A stretch of 44,914 bases of DNA, from contig JANQIO010000058.1 of the NCBI GenBank assembly GCA_028282105.1, positions 1 to 44,914 on the forward strand, read 5' to 3'. This document shows, one piece after another, positions 1 to 8,543 of the stretch. A program made the position numbers and the translations under genes. The stretch is from Halieaceae bacterium. Its GTDB lineage: Bacteria > Pseudomonadota > Gammaproteobacteria > Pseudomonadales > Halieaceae. The notes beneath the pieces are model-generated. The model was not told the origin of the DNA, made no database searches, and saw only the letters and a program-made list of their open reading frames with translations. How positions within the stretch are numbered: the stretch's first letter is position 1; the number at the start of each line of letters is the position of its first letter.

Positions 1-1228
1 CGTAGAAGCCCTTCTCCCACATGCGCATGGCGACTTCGAAGGGGCGACGCAGGGGCTCACCCGGATAGGGTTCGAGCTGGAGGGCGCCGGCGAAGCCGTA
101 GTTGCGGATGTCGGTGACGTGCGGCAGGCCGCGCAGGGTGTGGAGCTGCTGCTCGAAGTACGGGGCCTCTTCGGCCACGCGCTCCACCAGCTTGTCCTTT
201 TCGAGAATATCCAGCGCCGCCAGGCCGGCGGCACAGGCCACCGGGTGGGCGGAATAGGTGTAGCCGTGGGGGAACTCCAGGGCGTACTCCGGGCCACCGC
301 CTTCCATGAAGGTCTGGTAAATCTCGCTTTTGGCGATCACCGCGCCCAGTGGCACGGCGCCGTTGGTGACCTGCTTGGCGATATTCATGATGTCCGGCGT
401 GACGCCAAATGCGTCGGCGCCGGTAATGGCGCCGCAGCGACCGAAGGCGGTAATGACCTCGTCGAAGATCAGCAGAATGTCATTGGCGTCACAGATTTCC
501 CGCAGCCGCTGCAGGTACCCTACCGGCGGCGGGATCACGCCCGCGGAGCCGGCCATGGGCTCAACGATAACGGCAGCCACATTGGAGGCGTCGTGCAGCG
601 CCAGCATTTCCACCAGTTCATCGGCCAGGTGCGCGCCGGTCTCCGGCTGGCCTTGGCTGAAGGCGTTTTCCTTGAGAATGGTGTGGGCCATGTGGTCGGC
701 GTCCACGGCGGTGCCGAACATCTTGCGATTGGCGCCGATACCGCCCACCGAGATGCCGCCGAAGTTCACGCCGTGATAGCCCTTCACCCGGCCAATCAGC
801 TTGGTTTTCTCAGGGCGGCCTTTCATGCGCCAGTAGGCGCGAGCCATCTTCAGGGACGTGTCGGCGGACTCGGAGCCAGAGCCGGTAAAGAACACGTAGT
901 CGAGCCCGTCCGGGGTGATTTCCACCAGCTTGTTGGCAAGCTGGAAAGACAGCGGGTGGCCGAACTGGAAGCCGGGGGAGTAGTCCAGGGTCTGCAGCTG
1001 GTGATAGACCGCTTCGGCAATCTCGGCGCGGTTGTGGCCGGCGCCGCAGCACCACAGGCCCGACAGGCCATCAAAGATGCGGCGACCCTTGCTGTCATGA
1101 TAGTAGGCACCCTCTGCGCCAACGATGATGCGCGGGTCCTTTTTGAACTGGCGATTGCCCGTGTAGGGCATCCAGTGGGCTTCCAGGTCCTGGCGCGTCA
1201 ATGCGCCGTTTTCAAGCATCTTCCCCAT
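1..1228 (-). CDS. Omega-amino acid--pyruvate aminotransferase (class III), C-terminus beyond window
   Basis: PLP-dependent class III transaminase that moves an omega-amino group (beta-alanine or a related amine) to pyruvate. Reading the minus strand from 1228 gives 409 residues starting MGKMLENGALTRQDLEAHWM; the family is usually about 445 residues, so a few dozen C-terminal residues lie off the left edge. Visible landmarks are the N-terminal HWMPYTGNRQF motif, the phosphate-binding GSGSES segment, the cofactor-contacting LLIFDEVITAFGR and the Schiff-base lysine K285 in NIAKQVTNGAVPLGAV. ATG 1228 was chosen because GGAG (1237-1240) sits 8 nt upstream; ATG 1219 is a weaker alternative. It follows the RND operon by 107 bp, which contain inverted repeats, so it may have its own promoter. 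Family assignment is strong; the exact amine donor is not determined. Confidence 0.9.
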   Translation of the reverse strand, partial: MGKMLENGALTRQDLEAHWMPYTGNRQFKKDPRIIVGAEGAYYHDSKGRRIFDGLSGLWCCGAGHNRAEIAEAVYHQLQTLDYSPGFQFGHPLSFQLANKLVEITPDGLDYVFFTGSGSESADTSLKMARAYWRMKGRPEKTKLIGRVKGYHGVNFGGISVGGIGANRKMFGTAVDADHMAHTILKENAFSQGQPETGAHLADELVEMLALHDASNVAAVIVEPMAGSAGVIPPPVGYLQRLREICDANDILLIFDEVITAFGRCGAITGADAFGVTPDIMNIAKQVTNGAVPLGAVIAKSEIYQTFMEGGGPEYALEFPHGYTYSAHPVACAAGLAALDILEKDKLVERVAEEAPYFEQQLHTLRGLPHVTDIRNYGFAGALQLEPYPGEPLRRPFEVAMRMWEKGFY

Positions 1229-1240
1229 CGCTATTTCTCC

Positions 1241-1257
1241 AGCTAAAAGCCTTAGCT
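1241..1257. promoter_or_regulatory. Small inverted repeat in aminotransferase leader
   Basis: AGCTAA-AAGCC-TTAGCT is a perfect 6-bp stem with a 5-nt loop, ending next to the GGAG ribosome-binding site of the aminotransferase. It could be a leader hairpin or half of an operator. Seen directly in sequence; function inferred. Confidence 0.35.
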
Positions 1258-1300
1258 TTCAGTAACTTACACAATAAACCCGGAGTCTACTGCTAAAGTG

Positions 1301-1317
1301 ATACCTGAGGTATACCT
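1301..1317. promoter_or_regulatory. Candidate operator, ATACCT inverted repeat plus direct copy
   Basis: ATACCT-G-AGGTAT (1301-1313) is a perfect 6+6 inverted repeat about a single base, and a further ATACCT follows at 1312-1317. It lies between the RND pump stop codon and the aminotransferase start, where a promoter for the latter is expected. A dimeric regulator of the aminotransferase is the simplest reading. No regulator gene is adjacent. Confidence 0.35.
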
Positions 1318-1335
1318 AGCCACAGGTAGCTGAGT

Positions 1336-4300
1336 TCAGGTAGCGGACAGCTCCTGCTCCAGCTCTTTTGCCACGGTGCCCGGCGCCGTAGTGTTTTTTG
1401 CCAGCAGCTTGTAGGCCACCGGTACGGCGAACAGGGTAATGACGCTGGCCACTGCCACGCCGCACATCACCACAATGCCGATCACCATGCGCGACTCATA
1501 GCCGGGACCTGTGGACAGCACCAGCGGGATGGCGCCAAACACCGTGGTGAAGCCGGTCATCATGATGGGCCGCAGGCGGAAGGCCGCGCCGTTGAGAATG
1601 GCATCATCAAATTCACTCCCGGCGTCTCGCAACTGGTTGATGAACTCGACGATCAGGATGCCGTTCTTGGTCGCCAGCCCCACCAGCATAATCAGGCCTA
1701 CCTGGCTGAAGATGTTCAGGGTCTGCCCGAAGACCAGCAGCCCACCCAGGCCACCTACCAGCGCCAGCGGCACCGTCAGCAGAATGATGAAGGGGTGCAC
1801 ATAGGATTCGAACTGGGCCGCCATCACCAGGAACACCACCAGCAGCGCCAGGCCGAAGATAAAGGCCACCGAGCGGCCGGCCTCTTTGTACTCCAGCGAC
1901 TCGCCCTTGTAGTCCACGCTGGCCTCGTTGGGCAGGTTGTCGCTTACCCAGTTTTCCAGCCACTCCAGCGCCTCTCCCAGGGATACCCCGTCGGCCAGGT
2001 TGGACGTGAGCGTGATGCCGCGCACCCGGTTGTAGCGATTGAGCTGGCCGGCGTCGGCCTGGTCCTTGAGCGTCACCAGGTTGCTGAGCGGAATCAGCTG
2101 GCCCGTCACACCGGAGCGCACATAGATGTTGTTGAGGTCGGTGAGTGACCCCTGGTCGGCGCGGTCGCCCTCGAGGATCACGTCGTACTCCTTGCCCGCC
2201 AGCACGAAGGTCGTCACCTTGCGGTTGCCCATCAGGGTTTCCAGGGTGCGACTGACATCAAACAGGTTGACGCCGAGGTCACCGGCCCGGTCGCGGTCGA
2301 TACGCACTCGCAGCTGGGGCTTGGTGGGCTTGAAGTCGGTGTCCGCGCCAACAAACATCGGCTCGCGGGACACGTCCAGCATAAGCTGGGACTGCCAATC
2401 ATCGAGGTCTTCATAGGTGTTGCCACCGATAAAGAACTGCACCGGCGGGTTGGAATCGCCGCCCAGGGCTCGCTGGGAGCGGATGAAGATTCTCGCCCCC
2501 GGGATATCGGAGATGCGCTGGCGCGCATCGGCCAGGATTTCGAAGGTGTTGCGGCGACCACTGTCCCAGGGCTCCAACACCAGGATGGAGAAGGCGCCGT
2601 TGAAGGCCTGCCCTGCTCCCCATGAAGGCGCGCGAATCAGCAGGCGCTTGATATCGCCGCTGTCGACCAGCGGCATCAGCCGCTCTTCCACCTTGTAGAG
2701 CTGCCGCACGGTGTAGTCGAAAGACGACCCCTCCGGCGCCTGCACCACCATAAACAGGATGCCGCGGTCCTCCCGCGGCGCGTACTCCTGCGGCACCTGC
2801 TGGAACAGCCAGCCACTGAGCCCGATACTGGAGACCAGCAACACGACCGTCAGCGCCGGTGCTTTCAATACCTTCTGCAGCATGGCCCGGTAGCGGGCCT
2901 CAAGGACCGACGTGAGGCCCTCCACGAAGTCCGCCAGCCGGTTGTGTGTGCTCTCATTGGTCAGTAGCCGCGAGCAGATTACCGGCGCCAGGGTGAGGGC
3001 GACAACGGTGGAGAACACCACCGCCACCGCCATGGCCACCGCGAACTCGCTGAACAGCTTGCCGAGATTGCCTTCCAGGAAGGTGATGGGTATGAACACG
3101 GCGATCAGCACAGCGGTGGTCGCCACCACAGCAAACGCCACCTGGCGACTGCCCTTGTACGCCGCTACCAGCGGGGACTCCCCCTTCGCCAGGCGCCGAT
3201 GGATGTTCTCCAGCACCACGATACAGTCGTCTACCACCAGACCGATGGACAGCACCAGGGCCAGCAAGGTCAGCAGGTTGATGCTGTAGTCGAAGGCCCA
3301 CAGCAGCGTAAAGGTGGATATCAGGGATATGGGCACAGTGGCCGCCGGCACCAGCACGCTGCGTGGGTCGCCGAGGAACAGGAAGATCACCACCACGACC
3401 AGAGCAGCGGCAATAATCAGGGTACGGTAGACCTCCTTGACCGAGGCGCGGACGAACAGCGACTTGTCATAGCTTTTCACAATACGCATGCCCTCGGGCA
3501 GCGTGGCGTTGATGCGGTCGACCTCGTCGCTGACGGCGTTGGCCACCGTCAGGGCATTGGAGGTGCTCTGCTTGACGATACCCATGCCAACCATGGACTC
3601 GCCGTTACCGCGGAACAGGCTGCGGCGCTCGGCGCTGCCCAGCTCAACCCGCGCCACATCACCCAGCCTCACCAGGTAGCCATCCTCGCCGCGGCGCACC
3701 ACCAGCTGCCGGAAATCGTCGGCGGACTGGTAGGCGCGCTCGACGCGAATCACAAAGTCCCGCTCCACCGACTGCAGGGTGCCCGCCGGCAGCTCAATAT
3801 TCTCACGGCGCACGGCGTCTTCCACATCGGATACGGTGAGGCCGCGGGCCACCAGCGCGTTGCGATCCAGCCAGATGCGCATGGAGTAAATCTGCTCGCC
3901 GGTAATACGAACCCGCGACACCCCGTCCAGGGCCGAGAAACGATCTTCCAGGTAGCGGCGTACGTAGTCGGTGAGTTCCAGCGCCGTCATGCTCGGCTCG
4001 ACCAGGTGAATCCAGTAGATCACCGTGTCATCGTCGCCGGCCTTCTCCACTTCCGGCGGCTCGGCTTCCTCCGGCAGGTCATCGAGAATCCGCGAAACCC
4101 GGTCGCGAATGTCGTTGGCGGCGTTGTCGATATCCCGGCCCAGCCGGAACTCGATGCGCAGCACTGAACGACCGTCCTGGGAGGTGGAGGTCACGCTCTT
4201 GATACCCTCCACCCCGGCGATGCGATCCTCGATCACCTCGGTGATCTTGTTCTCCACCACTGCCGCTGAGGCGCCGGGATAGCTGGTGCCCACGCTGATA

Positions 4301-4431
4301 ACTGCGGGCTCGATGTCGGGGTACTCACGCAGGGGCAGGCGATCAAAGGAAATCACGCCAAAGGCTACCAGCAGCGCACAGAACACTGTTGCCAGCACCG
4401 GGCGTTTTACCGAGGTGTCGGAGATCCACAT
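1336..4431 (-). CDS. RND multidrug efflux permease (HAE1/AcrB family)
   Basis: Inner-membrane proton-driven pump of a tripartite RND efflux system, 1031 residues, the normal AcrB-class length. The N-terminus MWISDTSVKRPVLATVFCAL is a typical TM1. The proton-relay aspartates are D401-D402 in GLVVDDCIVVLENIHRR, and the relay lysine is K922 in VGLATKNGILIVEF. Two large periplasmic loops follow TM1 and TM7 as expected. GGAGAG (4441-4446) lies 9 nt before ATG 4431, and the fusion-protein stop is 5 bp upstream, so the two are cotranscribed. No outer-membrane TolC-type gene is present in the operon, so a channel encoded elsewhere must be used. Substrate range cannot be read from sequence; HAE1 members usually move amphiphilic drugs, detergents or metabolites. 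Confidence 0.95.
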   Translation of the reverse strand: MWISDTSVKRPVLATVFCALLVAFGVISFDRLPLREYPDIEPAVISVGTSYPGASAAVVENKITEVIEDRIAGVEGIKSVTSTSQDGRSVLRIEFRLGRDIDNAANDIRDRVSRILDDLPEEAEPPEVEKAGDDDTVIYWIHLVEPSMTALELTDYVRRYLEDRFSALDGVSRVRITGEQIYSMRIWLDRNALVARGLTVSDVEDAVRRENIELPAGTLQSVERDFVIRVERAYQSADDFRQLVVRRGEDGYLVRLGDVARVELGSAERRSLFRGNGESMVGMGIVKQSTSNALTVANAVSDEVDRINATLPEGMRIVKSYDKSLFVRASVKEVYRTLIIAAALVVVVIFLFLGDPRSVLVPAATVPISLISTFTLLWAFDYSINLLTLLALVLSIGLVVDDCIVVLENIHRRLAKGESPLVAAYKGSRQVAFAVVATTAVLIAVFIPITFLEGNLGKLFSEFAVAMAVAVVFSTVVALTLAPVICSRLLTNESTHNRLADFVEGLTSVLEARYRAMLQKVLKAPALTVVLLVSSIGLSGWLFQQVPQEYAPREDRGILFMVVQAPEGSSFDYTVRQLYKVEERLMPLVDSGDIKRLLIRAPSWGAGQAFNGAFSILVLEPWDSGRRNTFEILADARQRISDIPGARIFIRSQRALGGDSNPPVQFFIGGNTYEDLDDWQSQLMLDVSREPMFVGADTDFKPTKPQLRVRIDRDRAGDLGVNLFDVSRTLETLMGNRKVTTFVLAGKEYDVILEGDRADQGSLTDLNNIYVRSGVTGQLIPLSNLVTLKDQADAGQLNRYNRVRGITLTSNLADGVSLGEALEWLENWVSDNLPNEASVDYKGESLEYKEAGRSVAFIFGLALLVVFLVMAAQFESYVHPFIILLTVPLALVGGLGGLLVFGQTLNIFSQVGLIMLVGLATKNGILIVEFINQLRDAGSEFDDAILNGAAFRLRPIMMTGFTTVFGAIPLVLSTGPGYESRMVIGIVVMCGVAVASVITLFAVPVAYKLLAKNTTAPGTVAKELEQELSAT

Positions 4432-4436
4432 AGTGC

Positions 4437-5477
4437 TCAGCTCTCCAGGACGTTGATTGCGCTTTCGTTACCGCGCAGGCGGGCCACACCGTCACGCACC
4501 ACCTGGTCGCCTACCTGGAGGCCGCCGGTCACTTCCACCCAGCCAGGGCGGCGATCGCCGATTTCGACAAAGACACGCTTCGCCGTGTCACCGTCGATCT
4601 GCCACACGTAGTGATCCGTGGAGCGCGACACCAGGCTCTCCTCCGGCACCAAGAGCGCGCTGCGCTGATCACCCAACACGGTGACCTGCATGAGCATGCC
4701 CGGCTTTAACAGGCCATTGGCATTCTCAAACACCGCCCGCGCGGTAATAGAGCGGTTAACCGGGTCAACCCGGCTATCTACCGCGGCCACTTCGCCGCTG
4801 AAGGCTTCGATGTAGGCGGCCGTGGAGGCCTCGATCTTCTGGCCCGGCTGCAGGAAGCGCAAAAAGCGCGCCGGCACCGTAAAGTCCAGGCGCATGCGGG
4901 AGACGTCATCAAGGGTAGTAATCACCTGCCCCGGTTCCACCAGGGCGCCGGGGCTGACCTGGCGCAGGCCCAGTACACCGCCAAAGGGAGCATTGATGGT
5001 GCGATCATCGATCTGCGCCCGCTCCTGCTCGATGCGACTGCGGGCGATCGCCGCCTGGGTGCGGCGCTGGTCCAGTTCGGTTTGCGCCACCTGGTTGCGC
5101 CGGGCCAGGTTTTCCAGGCGCGCCACTTCGCGTTCCTGTTCAGAGAGGAACTCCTGCTGTTCACGCAGCGAGGCCTGCTCCTCTTCCTGCTGCAGGGTCA
5201 CCAGCAGTTCACCTTGTTTGACGCTCTGCCCGTCTTCGAAGTGCAGCCGCGCCACATTCTCGGACACGCTGGCAGTGATAGTCACCGACTCCCAGGCCCG
5301 CAGGGTACCGAGGGCTTCAACCCGGCTCTGGAAGGGCTGAGACTCCAGCATCCAGGCAGTCACCGGCACCGGCCCCATGGCCGGGCGACCGCCGTTGCTG
5401 CCCCCCTCGGACCCGTAGTAATACCAACCGCCTACTCCGACGGCCAGGGCAACCAGGACAAACAGAACGACGCGCAT
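4437..5477 (-). CDS. RND efflux periplasmic adaptor (membrane fusion protein)
   Basis: Adaptor joining the RND permease to an outer-membrane channel. About 346 residues: an N-terminal membrane anchor (MRVVLFVLVALAVGVGGWYYY), a lipoyl-like half ending at HFEDGQSVKQGELLVTL, an alpha-helical hairpin rich in Glu/Gln/Arg (about residues 95-145), the second lipoyl half (INAPFGGVLGLRQVSPGALV) and beta-barrel/membrane-proximal domains. ATG 5477 overlaps the stop of the DUF1080 gene as TGATG. An in-frame TTG at 5480 directly precedes it and is slightly better spaced from GGAGGA (5481-5486), so the true start could be either. It has no cleavable signal or lipobox, so it is probably anchored by the N-terminal helix. 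Confidence 0.93.
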   Translation of the reverse strand: MRVVLFVLVALAVGVGGWYYYGSEGGSNGGRPAMGPVPVTAWMLESQPFQSRVEALGTLRAWESVTITASVSENVARLHFEDGQSVKQGELLVTLQQEEEQASLREQQEFLSEQEREVARLENLARRNQVAQTELDQRRTQAAIARSRIEQERAQIDDRTINAPFGGVLGLRQVSPGALVEPGQVITTLDDVSRMRLDFTVPARFLRFLQPGQKIEASTAAYIEAFSGEVAAVDSRVDPVNRSITARAVFENANGLLKPGMLMQVTVLGDQRSALLVPEESLVSRSTDHYVWQIDGDTAKRVFVEIGDRRPGWVEVTGGLQVGDQVVRDGVARLRGNESAINVLES

Positions 5478-6010
5478 CAATCCTCCACTTCCAACAACTC
5501 GATATTCCTGAATTTCACCACGCCGTTCTCGGCGTGCTGCAGCGCAATGAAGCCTCCCGGCAGCGCGGCATCCTCTAACCTCGCTGTGACCTCGCCGTTG
5601 ATGGCAAGTTCAAGCGAGCGGCCGCGCACGGTCACCTGCATCCGGTTCCAGCGCCCCACGGTGTCTACCTGCGCCAGCGGCGGCATCGCCCGGAAAACGA
5701 TGGCCCCGGTACGCGCTTCCTGGCGGGGATGCCGGTCCCAGATATTGAGCTCGTAGCACGAATCCGGGTGTATACGGCTGCGGTCCTGACAGCGGATGAA
5801 CACGCCGGAGTTGGTCGTGGCATCCACCCAGAACTCCAGCGACAGCGTGAAATCCGTAAATTCGGCATCGCTTTGCAGGTAGCCCTCGCCGCTGCCAGCA
5901 GCAACGATGGCGCCCTGTTCGACTCGCCAGCTAAAGTCGTCGGTGGTACTCCATCCTGTTAGCGTCTCACCGTTAAACAGGCTGAGCGCCAGCAGCAGTG
6001 CGCTAATCAC
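5477..6010 (-). CDS. DUF1080 (3-keto-disaccharide hydrolase-like) protein
   Basis: A 177-residue protein that is essentially one DUF1080/PF06439 concanavalin-like beta-sandwich: LFNGETLTGW near the N-terminus, then SLEFWVDATTNSGVFIRC, SCYELNIWD, GRWNRMQVTVRGRSLELAINGE and the closing FIALQHAENGVVKFRNIEL, all typical of the family. The N-terminus (ISALLLALSLF) is hydrophobic but has no basic residue, so export is uncertain. The start is GTG 6010, overlapping the upstream GGDEF gene as GTGA, and its stop overlaps the adaptor start. It is therefore translationally coupled on both sides inside an efflux operon. Members are linked to glycan or 3-keto-sugar processing; a role in efflux is not established and would be new. 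Confidence 0.85.
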   Translation of the reverse strand: MISALLLALSLFNGETLTGWSTTDDFSWRVEQGAIVAAGSGEGYLQSDAEFTDFTLSLEFWVDATTNSGVFIRCQDRSRIHPDSCYELNIWDRHPRQEARTGAIVFRAMPPLAQVDTVGRWNRMQVTVRGRSLELAINGEVTARLEDAALPGGFIALQHAENGVVKFRNIELLEVED

Positions 6011-7158
6011 TGAGCCTCGCCGGCTTCCAGACGGATACGGTGATAGCTGTTGCCATCGCCCTGCTGCGCCTGCTGCAGGGCCTGCTGCGCGCCCGCCACG
6101 ATATCATCCGGACCCCAGCGATCCCGGGCGGGCTCGGAGCATACGCCAATGCTGACTGTCACGCGAATATGGCGGGTCGCATCCACCGGGATATCCAGTG
6201 ACTGCATCATGTCGAGAAACTTGTCGAACACGCGCTGCATACCAGTGCCGTTATCCGTCCTCACCACGCAGAGCTGCCTGGCTCCAAACCGCCCGAGATC
6301 ATCCGAGCGGCGGCGCACGCAGTAGCGCAGGGCATCCGCCACCCCCAACAGGCAGTTGTCGGCGCCCTGCTGGCCGTATTCGCGCTCCAGCTCGGCGTAG
6401 CCATCGAGTTCCAGCACCGCGAAGCTGAAGTGGTCTTCCGCTCGCCTGGCCAGCGCAAACTCGCGGGCAATCGCTCGATCAATCTCACCGCGCAGCAATA
6501 GCCCGGTGAGTGAATCGTGAAGTTCCACTGCCGCAGCGGTAGGCGCCACCGTTGCCTGGCCCACCAGGTCGTAGAAGGAAATGATCCAATTCATGCCGAT
6601 CAGCACCAACAGCATGACTACAGCGCGCATGGAGTAGCGAATATCGTCGGGGAAATCCGGGTTGGCAACCATGTCGCCAGCGAGGTGGCGCGACAAAATC
6701 AGCAGCAGTAGTAGCGCCACCAGCACCGTGGTGTTGCGGGCCGCGCGTTTGTCCATTACCAGGCCCGCCAGCAGGGGCAGCACGGGGGCGGCAAAAATCA
6801 CAGACCCGGTGAAACCGTCCGACAACCAGGACAGCGCCGCGTAGACGCCCACCGCGATGACCATGACCGCCAGGCCACCTATTTCCGGCGGCGTACCCGC
6901 CTTCACGCGGGCATAGGTAATAAACAGCAGCAACGCACAGATGGTGGCGAGACCCGCCGCCAGCCAGGCGATCTCCCCCGCCACCAGTGAGCGCAGCACG
7001 GTGCCCAGCAATACCATGCAGCCGAGGATCAGGGCGGTGTTCTTGACGACATTGGCCTTGGAGAAAGGCGTTTCAGGGTCCATAACATGCGATGCCTGCG
7101 CTTTGCCCCATTCTAGGGCAGCCTGCGGCGATTCCATAGCCTTAGCCACACTCTTCAC
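6007..7158 (-). CDS. Membrane protein with degenerate GGDEF domain
   Basis: A 383-residue protein with about six hydrophobic segments between residues 40 and 200 (starting VVKNTALILGCMVLLGTVL), followed by a GGDEF-type fold from about residue 215 (VELHDSLTGLLLRGEIDRAI). The signature is destroyed: where GG(D/E)EF is expected the protein has RFGARQL (near residue 290), and the metal-binding half-site reads LELDGYAELEREYG. Synthesis of c-di-GMP is therefore unlikely; such domains usually act as GTP or c-di-GMP sensors or as dimerisation scaffolds. The GTG at 7158 gives the longest frame; ATG 7137 and ATG 7083 are alternatives because no strong ribosome-binding site marks 7158. It is the first gene of the RND operon, so it may couple envelope state to efflux (inference). 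Confidence 0.8.
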   Translation of the reverse strand: MKSVAKAMESPQAALEWGKAQASHVMDPETPFSKANVVKNTALILGCMVLLGTVLRSLVAGEIAWLAAGLATICALLLFITYARVKAGTPPEIGGLAVMVIAVGVYAALSWLSDGFTGSVIFAAPVLPLLAGLVMDKRAARNTTVLVALLLLLILSRHLAGDMVANPDFPDDIRYSMRAVVMLLVLIGMNWIISFYDLVGQATVAPTAAAVELHDSLTGLLLRGEIDRAIAREFALARRAEDHFSFAVLELDGYAELEREYGQQGADNCLLGVADALRYCVRRRSDDLGRFGARQLCVVRTDNGTGMQRVFDKFLDMMQSLDIPVDATRHIRVTVSIGVCSEPARDRWGPDDIVAGAQQALQQAQQGDGNSYHRIRLEAGEAQ

Positions 7159-7196
7159 CGCCAGTCATTGACAGTCATCGGGTCATGGCAGACAAT

Positions 7197-7214
7197 TAGT
7201 TTCATATGTAACTA
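7197..7214. promoter_or_regulatory. Palindromic operator candidate upstream of hmgA
   Basis: TAGTT-N-CATATG-N-AACTA is an 18-bp palindrome with one mismatched pair, 23 bp before the hmgA ATG and between divergent transcripts. AT-rich promoter-like sequence (TATATTGTGATAAT, 7213-7226) immediately follows. Homogentisate genes in other gammaproteobacteria are repressed by regulators (HmgR types) binding palindromes near the promoter. No regulator gene adjoins here, so the binding protein must be encoded elsewhere. Confidence 0.55.
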
Positions 7215-7237
7215 TATTGTGATAATCGAGAGGCACG

Positions 7238-8524
7238 ATGGACTACCTCCACGGCTTTGGCAATGAACACGAAACCGAGGCACTTGCCGGCGCGTTGCCG
7301 GTGGGCCGCTTCAGTCCGCAGCGAGTGGCGTTCGGCCTGTACGCCGAGCAGTTCAGCTCGACCGCGTTTACCGCCCCGCGCGCGCACAATCGCCGCACCT
7401 GGTTCTACCGCATTCGGCCCTCAGTACTACACGGGGAATTTTCGCCCTACAACGGCAAGCTGCTGGAAACCGCTGGCGGTGATGCCGGGACGGTGTGCCC
7501 GAACGTGCTGCGCTGGGACCCCCTGCCGCTGCCCGAGGAAGCCACCGATTTTATCGATGGCCTGGTGACGATTGCCGTGAACGGCGATGCCATGGCCCAG
7601 GCCGGCATGGGCATCCACCTCTATGCTATTAACCAGTCCATGCAGCAGCGCTTCTTCTACTGCGCTGACGGCGAGCTACTGTTCATTCCCCAGGCTGGTA
7701 GCCTGCGGCTGCGCACCGAGTGCGGTCGCCTGGAACTGTCGCCCGGCGAGATCGCCGTGTTGCCTCGCGGCATGAAGTTTGCGGTAGACCTGCTGGATGA
7801 CAGCGCCCGCGGCTACCTCTGCGAGAATTACGGTGCGCCCTTCAGCCTGCCGGAGCGCGGCCCGGTGGGCGCCAACGGTTACGCCAATGACCGCGACTTT
7901 TGCTACCCGGTAGCCGCCTATGAGGAAGATGAAGGCGAGTTCGAGCTGCTGTGCAAGTTCGCCGGCCATCTCTACACCGCGCCGATCGGCCACTCGCCCC
8001 TGGACGTGGTAGCCTGGACCGGCAACTCCGCGCCCTACAAATACGACCTGGCGCGCTTCAACGTGATGGGCTCGGTGTCCTACGACCACCCGGACCCCAG
8101 CATCTATACGGTGCTGACCTCACCTTCGGACACGGCCGGGGTCGCCAACATCGACTTCGTGATTTTCCCGCCGCGCTGGATGGTGGCGGAAGACACCTTC
8201 CGGCCACCCTGGTACCACCGCAACATCATGTCCGAGTTTATGGGCCTGATTGAAGGCACCTATGACGCCAAGGAAGAAGGCTTCGTACCCGGCGGCGCCA
8301 GCCTGCACAACTGCATGGCCAGCCACGGCCCGGAGGCCGCGGTTTTCGAAAAGGCCAGCACTGCCGAACTGGCGCCGGACCGCTATGCCGACACCATGGC
8401 ATTTATGCTGGAATCCCGATATCTCATTCAACCCACCTACTGGGCCATGAACACGACGCTGCGCCAGCGCGACTATACTCGCTGCTGGGAAGGCCTCGAA
8501 AAGCACTTCAGCCCGGCAGGATAA
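7238..8524 (+). CDS. hmgA: Homogentisate 1,2-dioxygenase
   Basis: Opens the aromatic ring of homogentisate to give maleylacetoacetate, the committed step of tyrosine and phenylalanine catabolism. 428 residues, full family length, starting [21 protein letters not shown], the conserved N-terminus. The Fe(II) ligands are H327 and E333 in [10 protein letters not shown] and H363 in CMASHGPE; their spacing (6 and 36) equals that of the human enzyme (H335, E341, H371). GAGAGG lies just upstream of ATG 7238. It heads a rightward cluster with the next two enzymes of the pathway and a transporter, 19 bp ahead of the fumarylacetoacetase. Probably controlled through the palindrome at 7197-7214. Confidence 0.97.
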   Translation: MDYLHGFGNEHETEALAGALPVGRFSPQRVAFGLYAEQFSSTAFTAPRAHNRRTWFYRIRPSVLHGEFSPYNGKLLETAGGDAGTVCPNVLRWDPLPLPEEATDFIDGLVTIAVNGDAMAQAGMGIHLYAINQSMQQRFFYCADGELLFIPQAGSLRLRTECGRLELSPGEIAVLPRGMKFAVDLLDDSARGYLCENYGAPFSLPERGPVGANGYANDRDFCYPVAAYEEDEGEFELLCKFAGHLYTAPIGHSPLDVVAWTGNSAPYKYDLARFNVMGSVSYDHPDPSIYTVLTSPSDTAGVANIDFVIFPPRWMVAEDTFRPPWYHRNIMSEFMGLIEGTYDAKEEGFVPGGASLHNCMASHGPEAAVFEKASTAELAPDRYADTMAFMLESRYLIQPTYWAMNTTLRQRDYTRCWEGLEKHFSPAG

Positions 8525-8543
8525 GCTCAGCACAGGAAAAACC

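Noticed and set aside
119-1246. Long plus-strand open frame opposite the aminotransferase
   Set aside because: Antisense shadow of the class III aminotransferase; the product is His/Gly/Val rich with no family pattern.
3199-4167. 322-codon plus-strand frame inside the RND permease gene
   Set aside because: Antisense shadow of the pump with Gln/His-rich composition and no start signal or domains.
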